A DNA stretch of 64,000 nt. Origin: Paractinoplanes polyasparticus. Lineage in GTDB: Bacteria > Actinomycetota > Actinomycetes > Mycobacteriales > Micromonosporaceae. The notes below the pieces were generated by a model. The model had not been told where the DNA came from. It searched no databases and saw only the letters and a list, made by a program, of their open reading frames with translations. The stretch covers positions 1 to 64,000 of the forward strand of contig NZ_JAHWFK010000058.1 in NCBI RefSeq assembly GCF_019710575.1, read 5' to 3'. This document shows positions 30,991-39,017 of this stretch, piece by piece (the first letter of the stretch is position 1; the number at the start of each line of letters is the position of its first letter). Both the position numbers and the translations under genes were made by a program.

Positions 30991-32328
30991 GTGATCGAGT
31001 TTCCCGCCGATGAGACGGGCCGGCGCAGCAGTGCTGCCTTCGGCCGCCACGTGGTCGCCGATGCCCTGCGCGCCGCCGACCCGGCCGCTGCCGACGCCGC
31101 CGCCGCGCAGACCGACTGGCGCCGCGGCTACCTGGCGCATTTCCGGGCGCTCGTCTCGACCGGGCTGGCCGGCGGCTACGACATCGCGGCGGCCGGGCTG
31201 GCGGCGGTGCACCACAGGATGCCGGTCACGATCGAGGCGCCCGAGCAGCCGTTCGAGACGCTGACCACGGCCGGGCGCGAAAGCCGCGAGACCGAGGTCG
31301 TGCTTCCGTACGGCCGGGAGTTGCTGCGCGGGGATGCCCTGCGGCAGCGGCTCGACGCGTGGGTGACAGCGGGAGTCGTCGAACAGTCGTGCGCCGAAGC
31401 CGTGCGCGAGGTGATGGACAACCCGGACTGGCTCGACCTGTCCGACCAGCGGCTGGTGGTGACCGGGGCCGGGGCCGAGATGGGCCCGGTGCCGGCCGTG
31501 CTGGGCTGGGGCGGCACGGTTGTCGCGGTCGACCTGCCCGCGGTGTGGGGGCGGATCTCGGCGGTCCGCTCGGCGGGCACGGTGATCGCGCCGGTGCGGC
31601 CCGGGCGCGACCCCGGCGCCGACCTGCTGACCGAGCTGAGCGCGGTCGCGCACTGGCTCGACGGGATCGAGGGCCGGCTGATCGTCGGCAATTATCTGTA
31701 CGCGCCCGGGGCCGCGTACGTGCGGTTGTCAGTTGCCTTCGACGCTCTTGCCGTACGCCTGCGCGCGAGCCGCGACGACGTCGCGCTGGCCTTCCTGGCC
31801 ACGCCGACCGACGTCTTCGCGGTGCCGCCGCCGGCCGTCGAGCAGTCCACGCAACGGTTCCGGGCCCGGTCCCGGCGGGCCCGCGTGACCGGGGCACTCT
31901 CCGGTGGCCGGTTGTTGCAGCCCAATTACCACGGCGACGCCATCAACGACAGCCTGGTGCCGCAGCAGGGCCCGAACTACGCGCTGGCCAAACGGATCCA
32001 GCGCTGGCGGGCGTCGGTCGCGCGCCGCGACGGCGTGGTCAGCTTCGCGGTGGCCCCGCCCACCTGGACCCGCTCGGTGACCAGCAACCGCCTGCTGGCC
32101 GCGGCCTACGCCGGCGCCCACCTCTTCGACGTCGAGATCTTCCGCCCCGAGACGGCCAACCGCCTGATGGCCCTGCTGCTGGTCCACCAGATCCGCAAGC
32201 CTCGCCCGGCCGCCCCGCTGGCCTGGCAGGACGAGGCGGAATCGGCCGCCCACGGCGGCCTGTGGCGCACCGCCTACCACCCGAGGACGGCGCTGGGCTT
32301 GGCCGCGGTGCGCGGTTTTCTGCCCTGA
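30991..32328 (+). CDS. conserved protein of unknown function with a Rossmann-like segment
   Basis: 445 residues from the GTG at 30991; a CTG at 30982, closer to the GGAGGA site, is an alternative. No family is recognised. Visible features: an N-terminal helical part (SSAAFGRHVVADALRAADPA, DWRRGYLAHFRALVSTGLAG), then RLVVTGAGAEMGPVPAVLGW followed by GTVVAVDLP, a glycine-rich loop and acidic residue reminiscent of a Rossmann nucleotide site, and a C-terminal half with QPNYHGDAINDSLVPQQGPN and HLFDVEIFRPETANRLMALL. Soluble. Codon use is that of the host. It stands between relics and the RibD-like gene. It may be an SDR-like or methyltransferase-like enzyme. Confidence 0.7.
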   Translation: MIEFPADETGRRSSAAFGRHVVADALRAADPAAADAAAAQTDWRRGYLAHFRALVSTGLAGGYDIAAAGLAAVHHRMPVTIEAPEQPFETLTTAGRESRETEVVLPYGRELLRGDALRQRLDAWVTAGVVEQSCAEAVREVMDNPDWLDLSDQRLVVTGAGAEMGPVPAVLGWGGTVVAVDLPAVWGRISAVRSAGTVIAPVRPGRDPGADLLTELSAVAHWLDGIEGRLIVGNYLYAPGAAYVRLSVAFDALAVRLRASRDDVALAFLATPTDVFAVPPPAVEQSTQRFRARSRRARVTGALSGGRLLQPNYHGDAINDSLVPQQGPNYALAKRIQRWRASVARRDGVVSFAVAPPTWTRSVTSNRLLAAAYAGAHLFDVEIFRPETANRLMALLLVHQIRKPRPAAPLAWQDEAESAAHGGLWRTAYHPRTALGLAAVRGFLP

Positions 32329-32345
32329 CCGGGTAAGTGCCGGTC

Positions 32346-32879
32346 ATGCGCAGACTCATCGTGACCGAGAACATCACCGTGGACGGCATCATCTCCCCCA
32401 TGGGCGACTGGTTCGACCCCGGGACGACCGACGACGAGCTGGCCGCCGTGAACGCCCAGCACGCCGCCGCCGCCGACGGGCTGCTGCTGGGCCGGGTCAC
32501 CTACGAGGAGTTCGCCGGTTTCTGGCCGCAGCAGGAGGGTGCGATCTCGGCGTACCTCGACCAGGTCGACAAGTACGTGGTCTCCACCCGCCTCGAGAAG
32601 GCCGAGTGGCAGAACACCACCATCCTCCGCGGCCCCCTGACCGACGAGGTCACCGCGCTGAAGGAGCGGGACGGCAAGGACATCACCGTCACCGGCAGCA
32701 CCAGCCTCGTCCGGTCCCTGGTCCCGACCGGTCTCGTCGACGTCTACCGCTTGTTCGTTCACCCGGTGGTGCAGGGAAGCGGCATCCGCCTGTTCGACGA
32801 GGTCACGCTCCGCCTGTCCCCGGCCCGGACGAAGGCCTTCGCGTCAGGCGTGGTGCTGCTCGAGTACACCGCCGGCTGA
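32346..32879 (+). CDS. dihydrofolate reductase-family (RibD C-terminal domain) protein
   Basis: 177 residues from the ATG at 32346. Motifs: RRLIVTENITVDGIISPMGD, ADGLLLGRVTYEEFAGFWP, KYVVSTRLEKAEW, DITVTGSTSLVRSLVPTGLV and FVHPVVQGSGIRLFDE, the standard RibD_C reductase pattern. Stand-alone members are NADPH-binding reductases unconnected with riboflavin synthesis and mostly uncharacterised. It begins 17 bases after the preceding gene and could be co-transcribed with it. Confidence 0.85.
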   Translation: MRRLIVTENITVDGIISPMGDWFDPGTTDDELAAVNAQHAAAADGLLLGRVTYEEFAGFWPQQEGAISAYLDQVDKYVVSTRLEKAEWQNTTILRGPLTDEVTALKERDGKDITVTGSTSLVRSLVPTGLVDVYRLFVHPVVQGSGIRLFDEVTLRLSPARTKAFASGVVLLEYTAG

Positions 32880-32882
32880 CTT

Positions 32883-33278
32883 TCAAGGCTTGGCCCCGGC
32901 GTCCGAGGTGATCAGCACGACATTGCCGTCCGGGTCGTCGACCATGGCCGCGTACGGGCCTTTGGTCTGGGCCGGCGCCATGCGCCCGTGGTGGCCGGCC
33001 GCGGTGAGCTTGGCCCACTCGGCGTCGACGGCCGCGTCATCGCCGACGTAGAACTCGAGGAACTGCTGGTAGCCGCGCTCGGGACGCACCCAGTCGGGAT
33101 CGTTGGCGGCGGCGAAGCCCTCAGCCAGCACGAGGGTGACGCCGCTGTCCATCCGGTAGAGCGCGGCGGGATGATCGGCGAGCGGCTCGGGAATGTCGAG
33201 CCCGAGGAGCCGGTAGAACTCGATCGATCGACGCAGATCACGGACGTCGAGGCCGATCATGCCGAGCTGGGTTCCCAT
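32883..33278 (-). CDS. VOC-superfamily protein
   Basis: 131 residues from the ATG at 33278, with GAAGGGA upstream. One VOC module: MIGLDVRDLRRSIEFYRLLG, VTLVLAEG, FLEFYVGDDAAVDAEWAKL and MVDDPDGNVVLI. It diverges from a MarR regulator, with a long inverted repeat overlapping both promoters, so it is a likely MarR target. Proteins of this family detoxify or bind small molecules such as bleomycin-type drugs. The actual ligand is unknown. Confidence 0.85.
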   Translation of the reverse strand: MGTQLGMIGLDVRDLRRSIEFYRLLGLDIPEPLADHPAALYRMDSGVTLVLAEGFAAANDPDWVRPERGYQQFLEFYVGDDAAVDAEWAKLTAAGHHGRMAPAQTKGPYAAMVDDPDGNVVLITSDAGAKP

Positions 33279-33296
33279 GGTGGTCCCTTCTCTCAT

Positions 33297-33333
33297 TCGT
33301 AAGCACTTACCTACGATCTATGCATGCTTACGA
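33297..33333. promoter_or_regulatory. likely operator between VOC and MarR genes
   Basis: TCGTAAGC (33297-33304) and GCTTACGA (33326-33333) are exact reverse complements, 21 bases apart, in the AT-rich divergent space. The two half-sites could each bind one MarR subunit pair or anchor a loop. Confidence 0.5.
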
Positions 33334-33334
33334 T

Positions 33335-33775
33335 ATGTCAAGGCGTGAGAAGGTAGGAGGCGTGCGAGGCGAGGAGCGAGCGGATCTCGCGGCCATGGTG
33401 GGGCGGCTGGCCCGCCGGCTGATCGCGGCGGAGGAGCCGATCCTGGCCCGGCACGAGATCTCCATGTGGGCGTACGTGGTGCTCAGCTCACTGCGCGAGG
33501 GGCCGACGCGGACGCAGGCGGCGCTGGCCGCGGCAATCAACGCCGACAAGACGCGGCTCATCCCGGTGCTCGACGACCTGCAACGACGCGGGCTGATCGA
33601 GCGGACGCCCGACCCCGCCGACCGGCGCGTACGCCTGCTCAGCCTGACCCCGGCCGGCCGGAACCGGCAGCGGGCGGTGCAGGCCGAGATCCGCGCGGAG
33701 GAAGAGGCCCTGCTGGCCGGGCTGGCCGAGGACGAGCGGGCCGGCTTCCTGGCCGCGCTGAAGGCGCTGAGCTAA
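33335..33775 (+). CDS. MarR-family transcriptional regulator
   Basis: 146 residues if started at ATG 33335; the GTG at 33362 is possible, but its AGGAGG stands too close. The ATG start would be nearly leaderless, directly after the operator. The winged helix includes ISMWAYVVLSSLREGPTRTQ, AALAAAINADKTRLIPVLDDL, and the wing RTPDPADRRVRLLSLTPAG. The C-terminal helix is acidic and Ala-rich for dimerisation. Divergent VOC gene and shared inverted repeat suggest mutual control. The stop overlaps by four bases the end of the convergent MmpS-like gene. Confidence 0.85.
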   Translation: MSRREKVGGVRGEERADLAAMVGRLARRLIAAEEPILARHEISMWAYVVLSSLREGPTRTQAALAAAINADKTRLIPVLDDLQRRGLIERTPDPADRRVRLLSLTPAGRNRQRAVQAEIRAEEEALLAGLAEDERAGFLAALKALS

Positions 33776-34350
33776 GCGGAGCACTGCGGGGCGGCGTAGC
33801 GGCCTCGCTGGACGGCGGTGGTGAGTTCCTTGCCGCCGACGGTGATCGAGCAGGTCATCGCGCCGGTGCCGCCCTCTTTGCGCTGGGCCAGCAGCACCAG
33901 CGGGGGCTTGTCGCCGACGACCGTGAAGGTGAGCCGCCACGGCAGCGACACCTCGCCCTTGCGGATGATGTCGCGGTCCTGGTCGGTGTATTCGACCCGG
34001 GCCAGGTCACCCCGGCCGCTCGACGTGACCAGGTAGACGACCTCGACCGGCGCGGCGGCGGACGGCGGATCGGTCTCGACGACCGGCGCCACGGCGGTGG
34101 CGGCGGGGGCCCGGCCGGGCCGATCGCCGTCGCTGACCGCGGTGAGCAGGACGCCGGAGAAGCAGGCGAGGACCGCGAGGACGGAGGCCGCGAACCACAC
34201 GAAGCGCCGGTCGCGTCGCGGTGGGGCCTGTTCGACGTAGCCGTCGTCGGGGACAGGGGCTACCGGCATGCTGGGGGCGGCGTACGCGGCGGGTGTGGGC
34301 GGCCGGGACCGGCGGTCGTCGGGTCCACCGTCCTGATCGGCGTTCGTCAC
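33772..34350 (-). CDS. MmpS-family single-pass membrane protein
   Basis: 192 residues from the GTG at 34350. The N-terminal 70 residues are Pro-rich and cytoplasmic; one transmembrane segment follows (FVWFAASVLAVLACFSGVLL), then an Ala/Pro linker. The C-terminal extracytoplasmic domain has the MmpS pattern VVYLVTSSGRGDLARVEYTD, LPWRLTFTVVGDKP and CSITVGGKEL with a Cys pair. In mycobacteria MmpS proteins assist MmpL transporters; no MmpL gene is adjacent, so this copy may act independently. The gene lies head to head with the ligase gene. Confidence 0.85.
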   Translation of the reverse strand: MTNADQDGGPDDRRSRPPTPAAYAAPSMPVAPVPDDGYVEQAPPRRDRRFVWFAASVLAVLACFSGVLLTAVSDGDRPGRAPAATAVAPVVETDPPSAAAPVEVVYLVTSSGRGDLARVEYTDQDRDIIRKGEVSLPWRLTFTVVGDKPPLVLLAQRKEGGTGAMTCSITVGGKELTTAVQRGRYAAPQCSA

Positions 34351-34426
34351 AACCTCACAGTAGGGGGACGGTGCCAACCAGTCACGGCGGCGCCGAATTG
34401 TCGTACCGGGGACGTAGGTTGTCGGC

Positions 34427-36406
34427 ATGACGGACTCCGCCCTCACCGAAGCCGACTTCGCCGCCGCGGTCGGTCAGGCGCAGGTCGCCGCCAAGTCGTA
34501 TTACGACACCGGCGAAGTGCTGATGACCGACGCCGACTACGACGCGCTGCTCGACCGCATCGCCCAGGCGAAGCAGGCCCACCCGGAATGGGACGACGGC
34601 GGCCTCACCATGCAGGTCGCGGCCGGGGTGTCCGGCGGCGGCGACGTCCGGCACCCGGTGCCCATGATGTCGCTCGAAAAGATCAACGGCGACGAGGGCG
34701 TACGAACCTTCGTCGCGAGCCTCGGCGGCGAACCCTGCCTGGTCGAGGTCAAGCTCGACGGCCTCGCCATCCGCGTCGAATACGACTCGGGCCGCCTGGT
34801 TCTGGCCGCCCTGCGCGGCGACGGCAGCACCGGCGAGAACGTCACGGCCCAGGTGCTGCGCGGCGTGGCCGGCCTGCCCGCCCAGCTCGCCACCGAATGG
34901 ACGGGCGAGGTGCGCGGCGAGGTCTACATGACCGTCGCCGACTTCGAGGCGGCCAGCGCCAACCGGGTCGCCGCCGGGGCCAAGGCGTTCATCAACTCGC
35001 GCGGCGCGGTGGCCGGGTCGATCCGCAGCGTCGACCGCACCTACGAGACGCCGATGACCTTCGCGGCGTACGACATCTCCGGCGCCTTCGAGTCCCACCG
35101 CGAGCGCATGGCCCGCGCGGCCGAGCTCGGCTTCCCGGTGGCCGGACGGCTGGCCACCGGCGAGGCCCAGGTCGCGACGGATGCCGAGGCCGCGCTGGCC
35201 GCCGTCGCCCACATCGGCGAGCTGCGCCGCAGCCTCGAGTTCCCGATCGACGGCGCCGTGCTCACGGCCGACCTCGAATCGACCCGCCGCAGGCTCGGCT
35301 CCGGCAGCCGCACCCCGCACTGGGCGGCCGCGTTCAAGTATCCCGCCGACACCGGCTCCACAGTGCTGCGCGACATCGAGGTGCGGGTCGGGCGCACCGG
35401 CCGCATCTCGCTGCGCGCCGTGCTCGACCCGGTCTTCGTCGACGGCACCACGATCACGTACGCGACCCTGCACAACCCCAAGTTCGTCGAGGAACAGGGC
35501 CTGGCCATCGGCCAGACCGTCGCCGTGTGGCGGGCCGGCGACGTCATCCCCCGGGTCACCGCGCCCATCGGCGAGCAGCCGCACGGCCTCACCCCGTGGG
35601 CGCCGCCCGAGGCCTGCCCCCAGTGCGGCGAGCCGTGGGACAAATCCAGCCTGCTCTGGCGCTGCCACACCGCCTCGTGCAGCGCCACCAACGCGCTCGA
35701 GTACTGGTGCAGCCGCGAGGCCATGGACGTCGAGGGCGTGGGCGAGGCGCTGTGCGTCGTCCTGGTCAACCGGGGCCTCGCGAACGACGTCGCCGACCTC
35801 TACCAGCTCACCGAGGAGCAGTTGGCCGAGCTTCCCGTCGGCAACACCAAGGCCGGCGGCGTCGTGCTGCTCGGCAAGCTCAACGCGGCCAAGGTCGTCG
35901 CTTCGCTGGAACGCAGCAAGGCCCAGCCGTTCAACCGCGTCATCACCGGCCTCGGCATCCGCATGACCGGTCGCAGCGTCGGCCGCTGGCTGGCCGCCCG
36001 CTTCAAGACCATGGACGCGCTACGCGCCGCCACCGTCGAAGAGATCGCCGAGATCGACAAGATGGGCCTGATCAAGGCTCAGCACGTCGTCGACGGCCTG
36101 AGCGCCATGTCCGGCGTCATCGACCGCCTGGCCGCCGCCGGCGTCACCATGAGCGTCCCCGAGACCGAGGGCGACAAGCCCTTCGAGGGCCGCACCTACG
36201 TGGTCAGCGGCAGCGTCCCGGGCTACACCCGCACCACCGTGAGCGAACGCATCGAACAACTGGGCGGCCGTGCCAGCGGCAGCGTCTCCGCCACCACCAC
36301 AGCCCTGATCACCTCTGAGACCACCACCGCCAAGGCCACCAAGGCGGCCAAGCTGAACGTCCCGATCATCGACCCGGCCGAGTTCGCCGAAATGCTCGCC
36401 GACTGA
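34427..36406 (+). CDS. NAD-dependent DNA ligase LigA-like, divergent paralogue
   Basis: 659 residues. The N-terminal Ia domain has YYDTGEVLMTDADYDALLDR, the adenylation domain HPVPMMSLEK and the active-site Lys in VEVKLDGLAIRVEYDSG, followed by LRGDGSTGENV, TGEVRGEVYM and FINSRGAVAGSIR. OB fold, a C4 zinc finger (CPQCGEPW...WRCHTASCSAT), helix-hairpin-helix (GLANDVADLYQLTEEQL) and a C-terminal BRCT domain follow, all in the usual order. Conserved words differ from normal LigA (KLDGLA for KIDGLA; VVSGSVPGYTR in BRCT; a long Thr-rich loop). It is therefore probably a second, specialised ligase besides the housekeeping copy. NAD is used to join nicked DNA. Confidence 0.88.
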   Translation: MTDSALTEADFAAAVGQAQVAAKSYYDTGEVLMTDADYDALLDRIAQAKQAHPEWDDGGLTMQVAAGVSGGGDVRHPVPMMSLEKINGDEGVRTFVASLGGEPCLVEVKLDGLAIRVEYDSGRLVLAALRGDGSTGENVTAQVLRGVAGLPAQLATEWTGEVRGEVYMTVADFEAASANRVAAGAKAFINSRGAVAGSIRSVDRTYETPMTFAAYDISGAFESHRERMARAAELGFPVAGRLATGEAQVATDAEAALAAVAHIGELRRSLEFPIDGAVLTADLESTRRRLGSGSRTPHWAAAFKYPADTGSTVLRDIEVRVGRTGRISLRAVLDPVFVDGTTITYATLHNPKFVEEQGLAIGQTVAVWRAGDVIPRVTAPIGEQPHGLTPWAPPEACPQCGEPWDKSSLLWRCHTASCSATNALEYWCSREAMDVEGVGEALCVVLVNRGLANDVADLYQLTEEQLAELPVGNTKAGGVVLLGKLNAAKVVASLERSKAQPFNRVITGLGIRMTGRSVGRWLAARFKTMDALRAATVEEIAEIDKMGLIKAQHVVDGLSAMSGVIDRLAAAGVTMSVPETEGDKPFEGRTYVVSGSVPGYTRTTVSERIEQLGGRASGSVSATTTALITSETTTAKATKAAKLNVPIIDPAEFAEMLAD

Positions 36407-36518
36407 CATCCCACTTAAGCGCCTGGCAGGCGGCCGGGCGAACGGTGGGGCCGAAGCAGGGTTGGCACGCGGCGCTGCAGGGTCGCGCGTCCGGCAGATC
36501 AAACGGGCGTGGGCGGGT

Positions 36519-36910
36519 GGTAGGTGTGTGGACCAGCACGCGCTCGCGATCGCTGCGGCGGCGGCGGCGGCGGCGGCCGAACTTGCCGGTCGGGACTGCG
36601 TGCGGGCGGATCCGGCAGGTCAACGGGCGGCTGGTGTGGCCGGCACGTCCTCGCGATCGCCGGCGCCGTCCAGCTTGCCGGCCGAGGCCGCATACGGGTG
36701 GACCGGTAGGTCAGACGGGTGTGGGCTCGGTGACAGGTGTGGGCCGACAGGCGCTCGCGATCCCGGCGCGATCGAGCTTGCTGGTCGAGACCGCGTGCCG
36801 GTGGACCAGCAGGTCAAGCCGACGTGAGCCGGGATGACAAGCGTCGGCCGGCAGGCACTCGCGATCGCCGGCGCGGTCGAGCTTTCTGGTCCGCCATCCT
36901 CAACGGCCCC
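36519..36910. repeat. four diverged tandem copies of a ~104-bp non-coding repeat
   Basis: The word CTCGCGATC recurs at 36543, 36650, 36754 and 36858, that is at intervals of 107, 104 and 104. Each copy continues with a variant of GCCGGCGCGGTCGAGCTTGC, then CCGCGTGCGGGTGGACC, CAGGTCAA and a G-rich end. A partial copy may precede (CCGGCAGATCAAACGGGCG at 36491-36509). The first copy carries an expanded GCG triplet run, which explains its extra length. No copy keeps an open frame in common. Together with its flanks this fills the 586-base gap between ligase and XdhC, which shows no gene. Confidence 0.8.
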
Positions 36911-36992
36911 GGCCGTCTCGGTGGGGCCGCGTGCAGGTGGAGTCAATCGGTGGGTCAGGCTGCGGGGGAGGTGCTCACCGACATCATCTCTG

Positions 36993-38435
36993 TCAGTCGG
37001 CGTGGATGCGGCCCTCGGTGGCGGTCAGGCGGGCGCCCGTGCCGCCCCAGCGCAGGGCGACGATCTCGGCGGCGATGCTGACTGCGGTCTCCTCCGGGGT
37101 GCGGGCGCCCAGGTCGAGGCCGACCGGGGAAGCCAGCCGGTTCAGGTCGGCGTCGGTCACGCCGGCCTCCTGGAGGCGCTTGTTGCGGTCGTCGTGGGTG
37201 CGGCGGGAACCCATCGCGCCGACGTAGGCGACCGGCAGGCGCAGCGCGACCTCGAGGACCGGGACGTCGAACTTGGGGTCGTGGGTCAGCACACAGAGGA
37301 CGGTGCGCTCGTCGATGCGGCCCGCCTCCACCTCGGCGGTCAGGTAGCGGTGCGGCCAGTCGACCACCACCTCGTCGGCCGAGGGGAAGCGGCGGGCAGT
37401 GGCGAAGACCGGGCGGGCGTCGCACACCGTGACGTGGTAGCCGAGGAACGAGCCGATCCGGGCGGTCGCGGCGGCGTGGTCGGTGGCGCCGAAGACCAGC
37501 ATGCGGGCGGGCGGCGCGAACGACGCGACCAGCACCGAGAGCCCTTCGCCGCGGCGCTCGCCCGACGGCCCGTAATGCAGCACGCCCGTTCGCCCGGCCG
37601 CGAGCAGGCCGCGTCCGTCATCGGTGGCCGCGTCGTCGATCCGGTCGCCACCCAACGTGCCGTCCCGGCCGTCGGGCGTGATGACCAGATGACGAGAGCC
37701 GCTGACGCCGTTCCGACCGTCCGGCGTGATGTCCGAACGGGCGTCACCGCCCATACCGTCACCGGCTCCCGATGTGGTGCCGGGACCAGCACCGCCCGCG
37801 ACACCATCACCGCCTCCCCACGAGGCTCCCGAACCGACACCGTCACTGCCTCCCCCCGTAGCGCCCAGACCAGCACCGACACTGTCACCGCCTCCCGATG
37901 TGACGCCCGGGCGGACGTCGGTGGGGTCGCTGGTCGTGGAGGCCGGGGTGTGGCTGCCACCGATGTTGTCGGTCAAGTGACGGGCGTCGGCGAGGCCGTT
38001 CAAGGTGGGCGGCGGGTGGTCAGCGGGTGCTGGGGGCCGGCTGCCGGGAATCCGGGTGAGCAGGGCCACCGGGCGGGATTCGGCGATCGCCGCGGCCAGG
38101 ACGGGCAGTTGGGGGAAGGACCCGCGGTCGACCCGCTCGATCAGCAGCTCGATCGTGCCGCCGCAGGTCAGGCCGACCTCGAAGGCGTCGTCGTCGCTCA
38201 CGCCGAAGCGGGCGGTGCGGGGGGTGCCGGTGTCGATGACCTCGCGGCACAGTTCGTAGACGGCGCCCTCGACGCAGCCGCCGGAGACGCTTCCCACCAC
38301 CTGGCCGTCGGGGCCGACGACCATGGCTGCGCCGGGCCGGCGGGGGGCGCTCGACCACGTCGCGGTCACCGTGGCCAGGCCGACCGGCACGTCGGCGTGC
38401 CACCACTCGAGCAGGGCGTCCAGCACGTCACGCAT
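36993..38435 (-). CDS. XdhC/CoxI-family molybdenum hydroxylase maturation protein with an unusual central insert
   Basis: 480 residues, about 110 more than usual. Residues 1-130 are the XdhC/CoxI domain (VGLATVTATWSSAPRRPGAA, VVGSVSGGCVEGAVYE, GLTCGGTIELLIE). The C-terminal Rossmann domain has RMLVFGATDHAAATA, VTVCDARPVFATARRFP, VLTHDPKFDVPVLEVAL, YVGAMGSRRTHDDR and LDLGARTPEETAVSI. Between them, roughly 135-280, lies a Gly/Ser/Asp/Thr-rich stretch with repeated ITPDGR-NG and SGGGDSVG-like units, which appears disordered. XdhC proteins bring and sulfurate the molybdenum cofactor for xanthine or CO dehydrogenases. MocA-like cytidylyltransferase is encoded next, overlapping by 8 bases. The hydroxylase itself is not in the window. 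Confidence 0.9.
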   Translation of the reverse strand: MRDVLDALLEWWHADVPVGLATVTATWSSAPRRPGAAMVVGPDGQVVGSVSGGCVEGAVYELCREVIDTGTPRTARFGVSDDDAFEVGLTCGGTIELLIERVDRGSFPQLPVLAAAIAESRPVALLTRIPGSRPPAPADHPPPTLNGLADARHLTDNIGGSHTPASTTSDPTDVRPGVTSGGGDSVGAGLGATGGGSDGVGSGASWGGGDGVAGGAGPGTTSGAGDGMGGDARSDITPDGRNGVSGSRHLVITPDGRDGTLGGDRIDDAATDDGRGLLAAGRTGVLHYGPSGERRGEGLSVLVASFAPPARMLVFGATDHAAATARIGSFLGYHVTVCDARPVFATARRFPSADEVVVDWPHRYLTAEVEAGRIDERTVLCVLTHDPKFDVPVLEVALRLPVAYVGAMGSRRTHDDRNKRLQEAGVTDADLNRLASPVGLDLGARTPEETAVSIAAEIVALRWGGTGARLTATEGRIHAD

Positions 38436-39000
38436 GGGGATTCAGCTCCGGGACGTCGAGGTCGAGGTCGTCGGCGACATCGTCGACGGGCACGACGCGT
38501 ACGGAATGGGACTGCAGATAGGACCTTGCCCCGGAATCGCCGGTCGCACTCGCGATCACGCCGGGCCAGTGGGCGCGACCGAGCAGCACCGGATGGCCCC
38601 GGCGCTTGCCGTAACCGCCCATGACCAGCGCGTCGGCCCCGGCATGGGCGGTCACCCGGCGTACCGCCTCGGGGGTGACGCCGGGCATGTCGACCAGCAG
38701 GACCACGACGGACCCGGCCGGCGTACCGGTCAGCGCCCGCAGGCCCGCTCGCAGCGAGGAGCCCAGACCGGTCGGCCAGTCGGGGTTGATGACTGTCGTG
38801 GGCAGACCGGGGGCGGCGGCCAGCACCCGCTCGGCCGCCGCCCCCAGCACCACGACGATCTGTGACAGGGCCGCCTCACGCAAGGTGTCGACGGCCCGCT
38901 CGACCAGCAGCTTGTCCGGGTACGGGATCAGCGCCTTCGGCATGCCGTAGCGGCTCCCCGCGCCCGCGGCGAGCACCAGCCCCGCTGTGTTCCCGATCAC
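38428..39000 (-). CDS. MobA-like NTP transferase, molybdenum cofactor cytidylyltransferase (MocA) type
   Basis: 190 residues. Nucleotidyltransferase signature LVLAAGAGSRYGMPKALIPY at the N-terminus, then INPDWPTGLGSSLRAGLRAL, VVVLLVDMPGVTPEAVRRV (metal-binding Asp) and RGHPVLLGRAHW. The GLGSSLRAG and RGHPVLL words separate MocA/CoxD-like enzymes from MobA proper. They attach CMP to molybdopterin to make the cytosine dinucleotide cofactor used by xanthine-dehydrogenase-family enzymes. First of a two-gene operon with XdhC. Confidence 0.88.
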   Translation of the reverse strand: MIGNTAGLVLAAGAGSRYGMPKALIPYPDKLLVERAVDTLREAALSQIVVVLGAAAERVLAAAPGLPTTVINPDWPTGLGSSLRAGLRALTGTPAGSVVVLLVDMPGVTPEAVRRVTAHAGADALVMGGYGKRRGHPVLLGRAHWPGVIASATGDSGARSYLQSHSVRVVPVDDVADDLDLDVPELNPHA

Positions 39001-39017
39001 CGGCCAAGCTTAGGCCG

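Noticed and set aside
33466..36318. Plus-strand open frame of 950 codons across MarR, MmpS and ligase genes
   Set aside because: It runs through three real genes in another frame, and its translation is Arg/Pro-rich without any motif.
36559..36577. GCG triplet run as a possible microsatellite gene
   Set aside because: It is only a local expansion in one copy of the non-coding 104-bp repeat.
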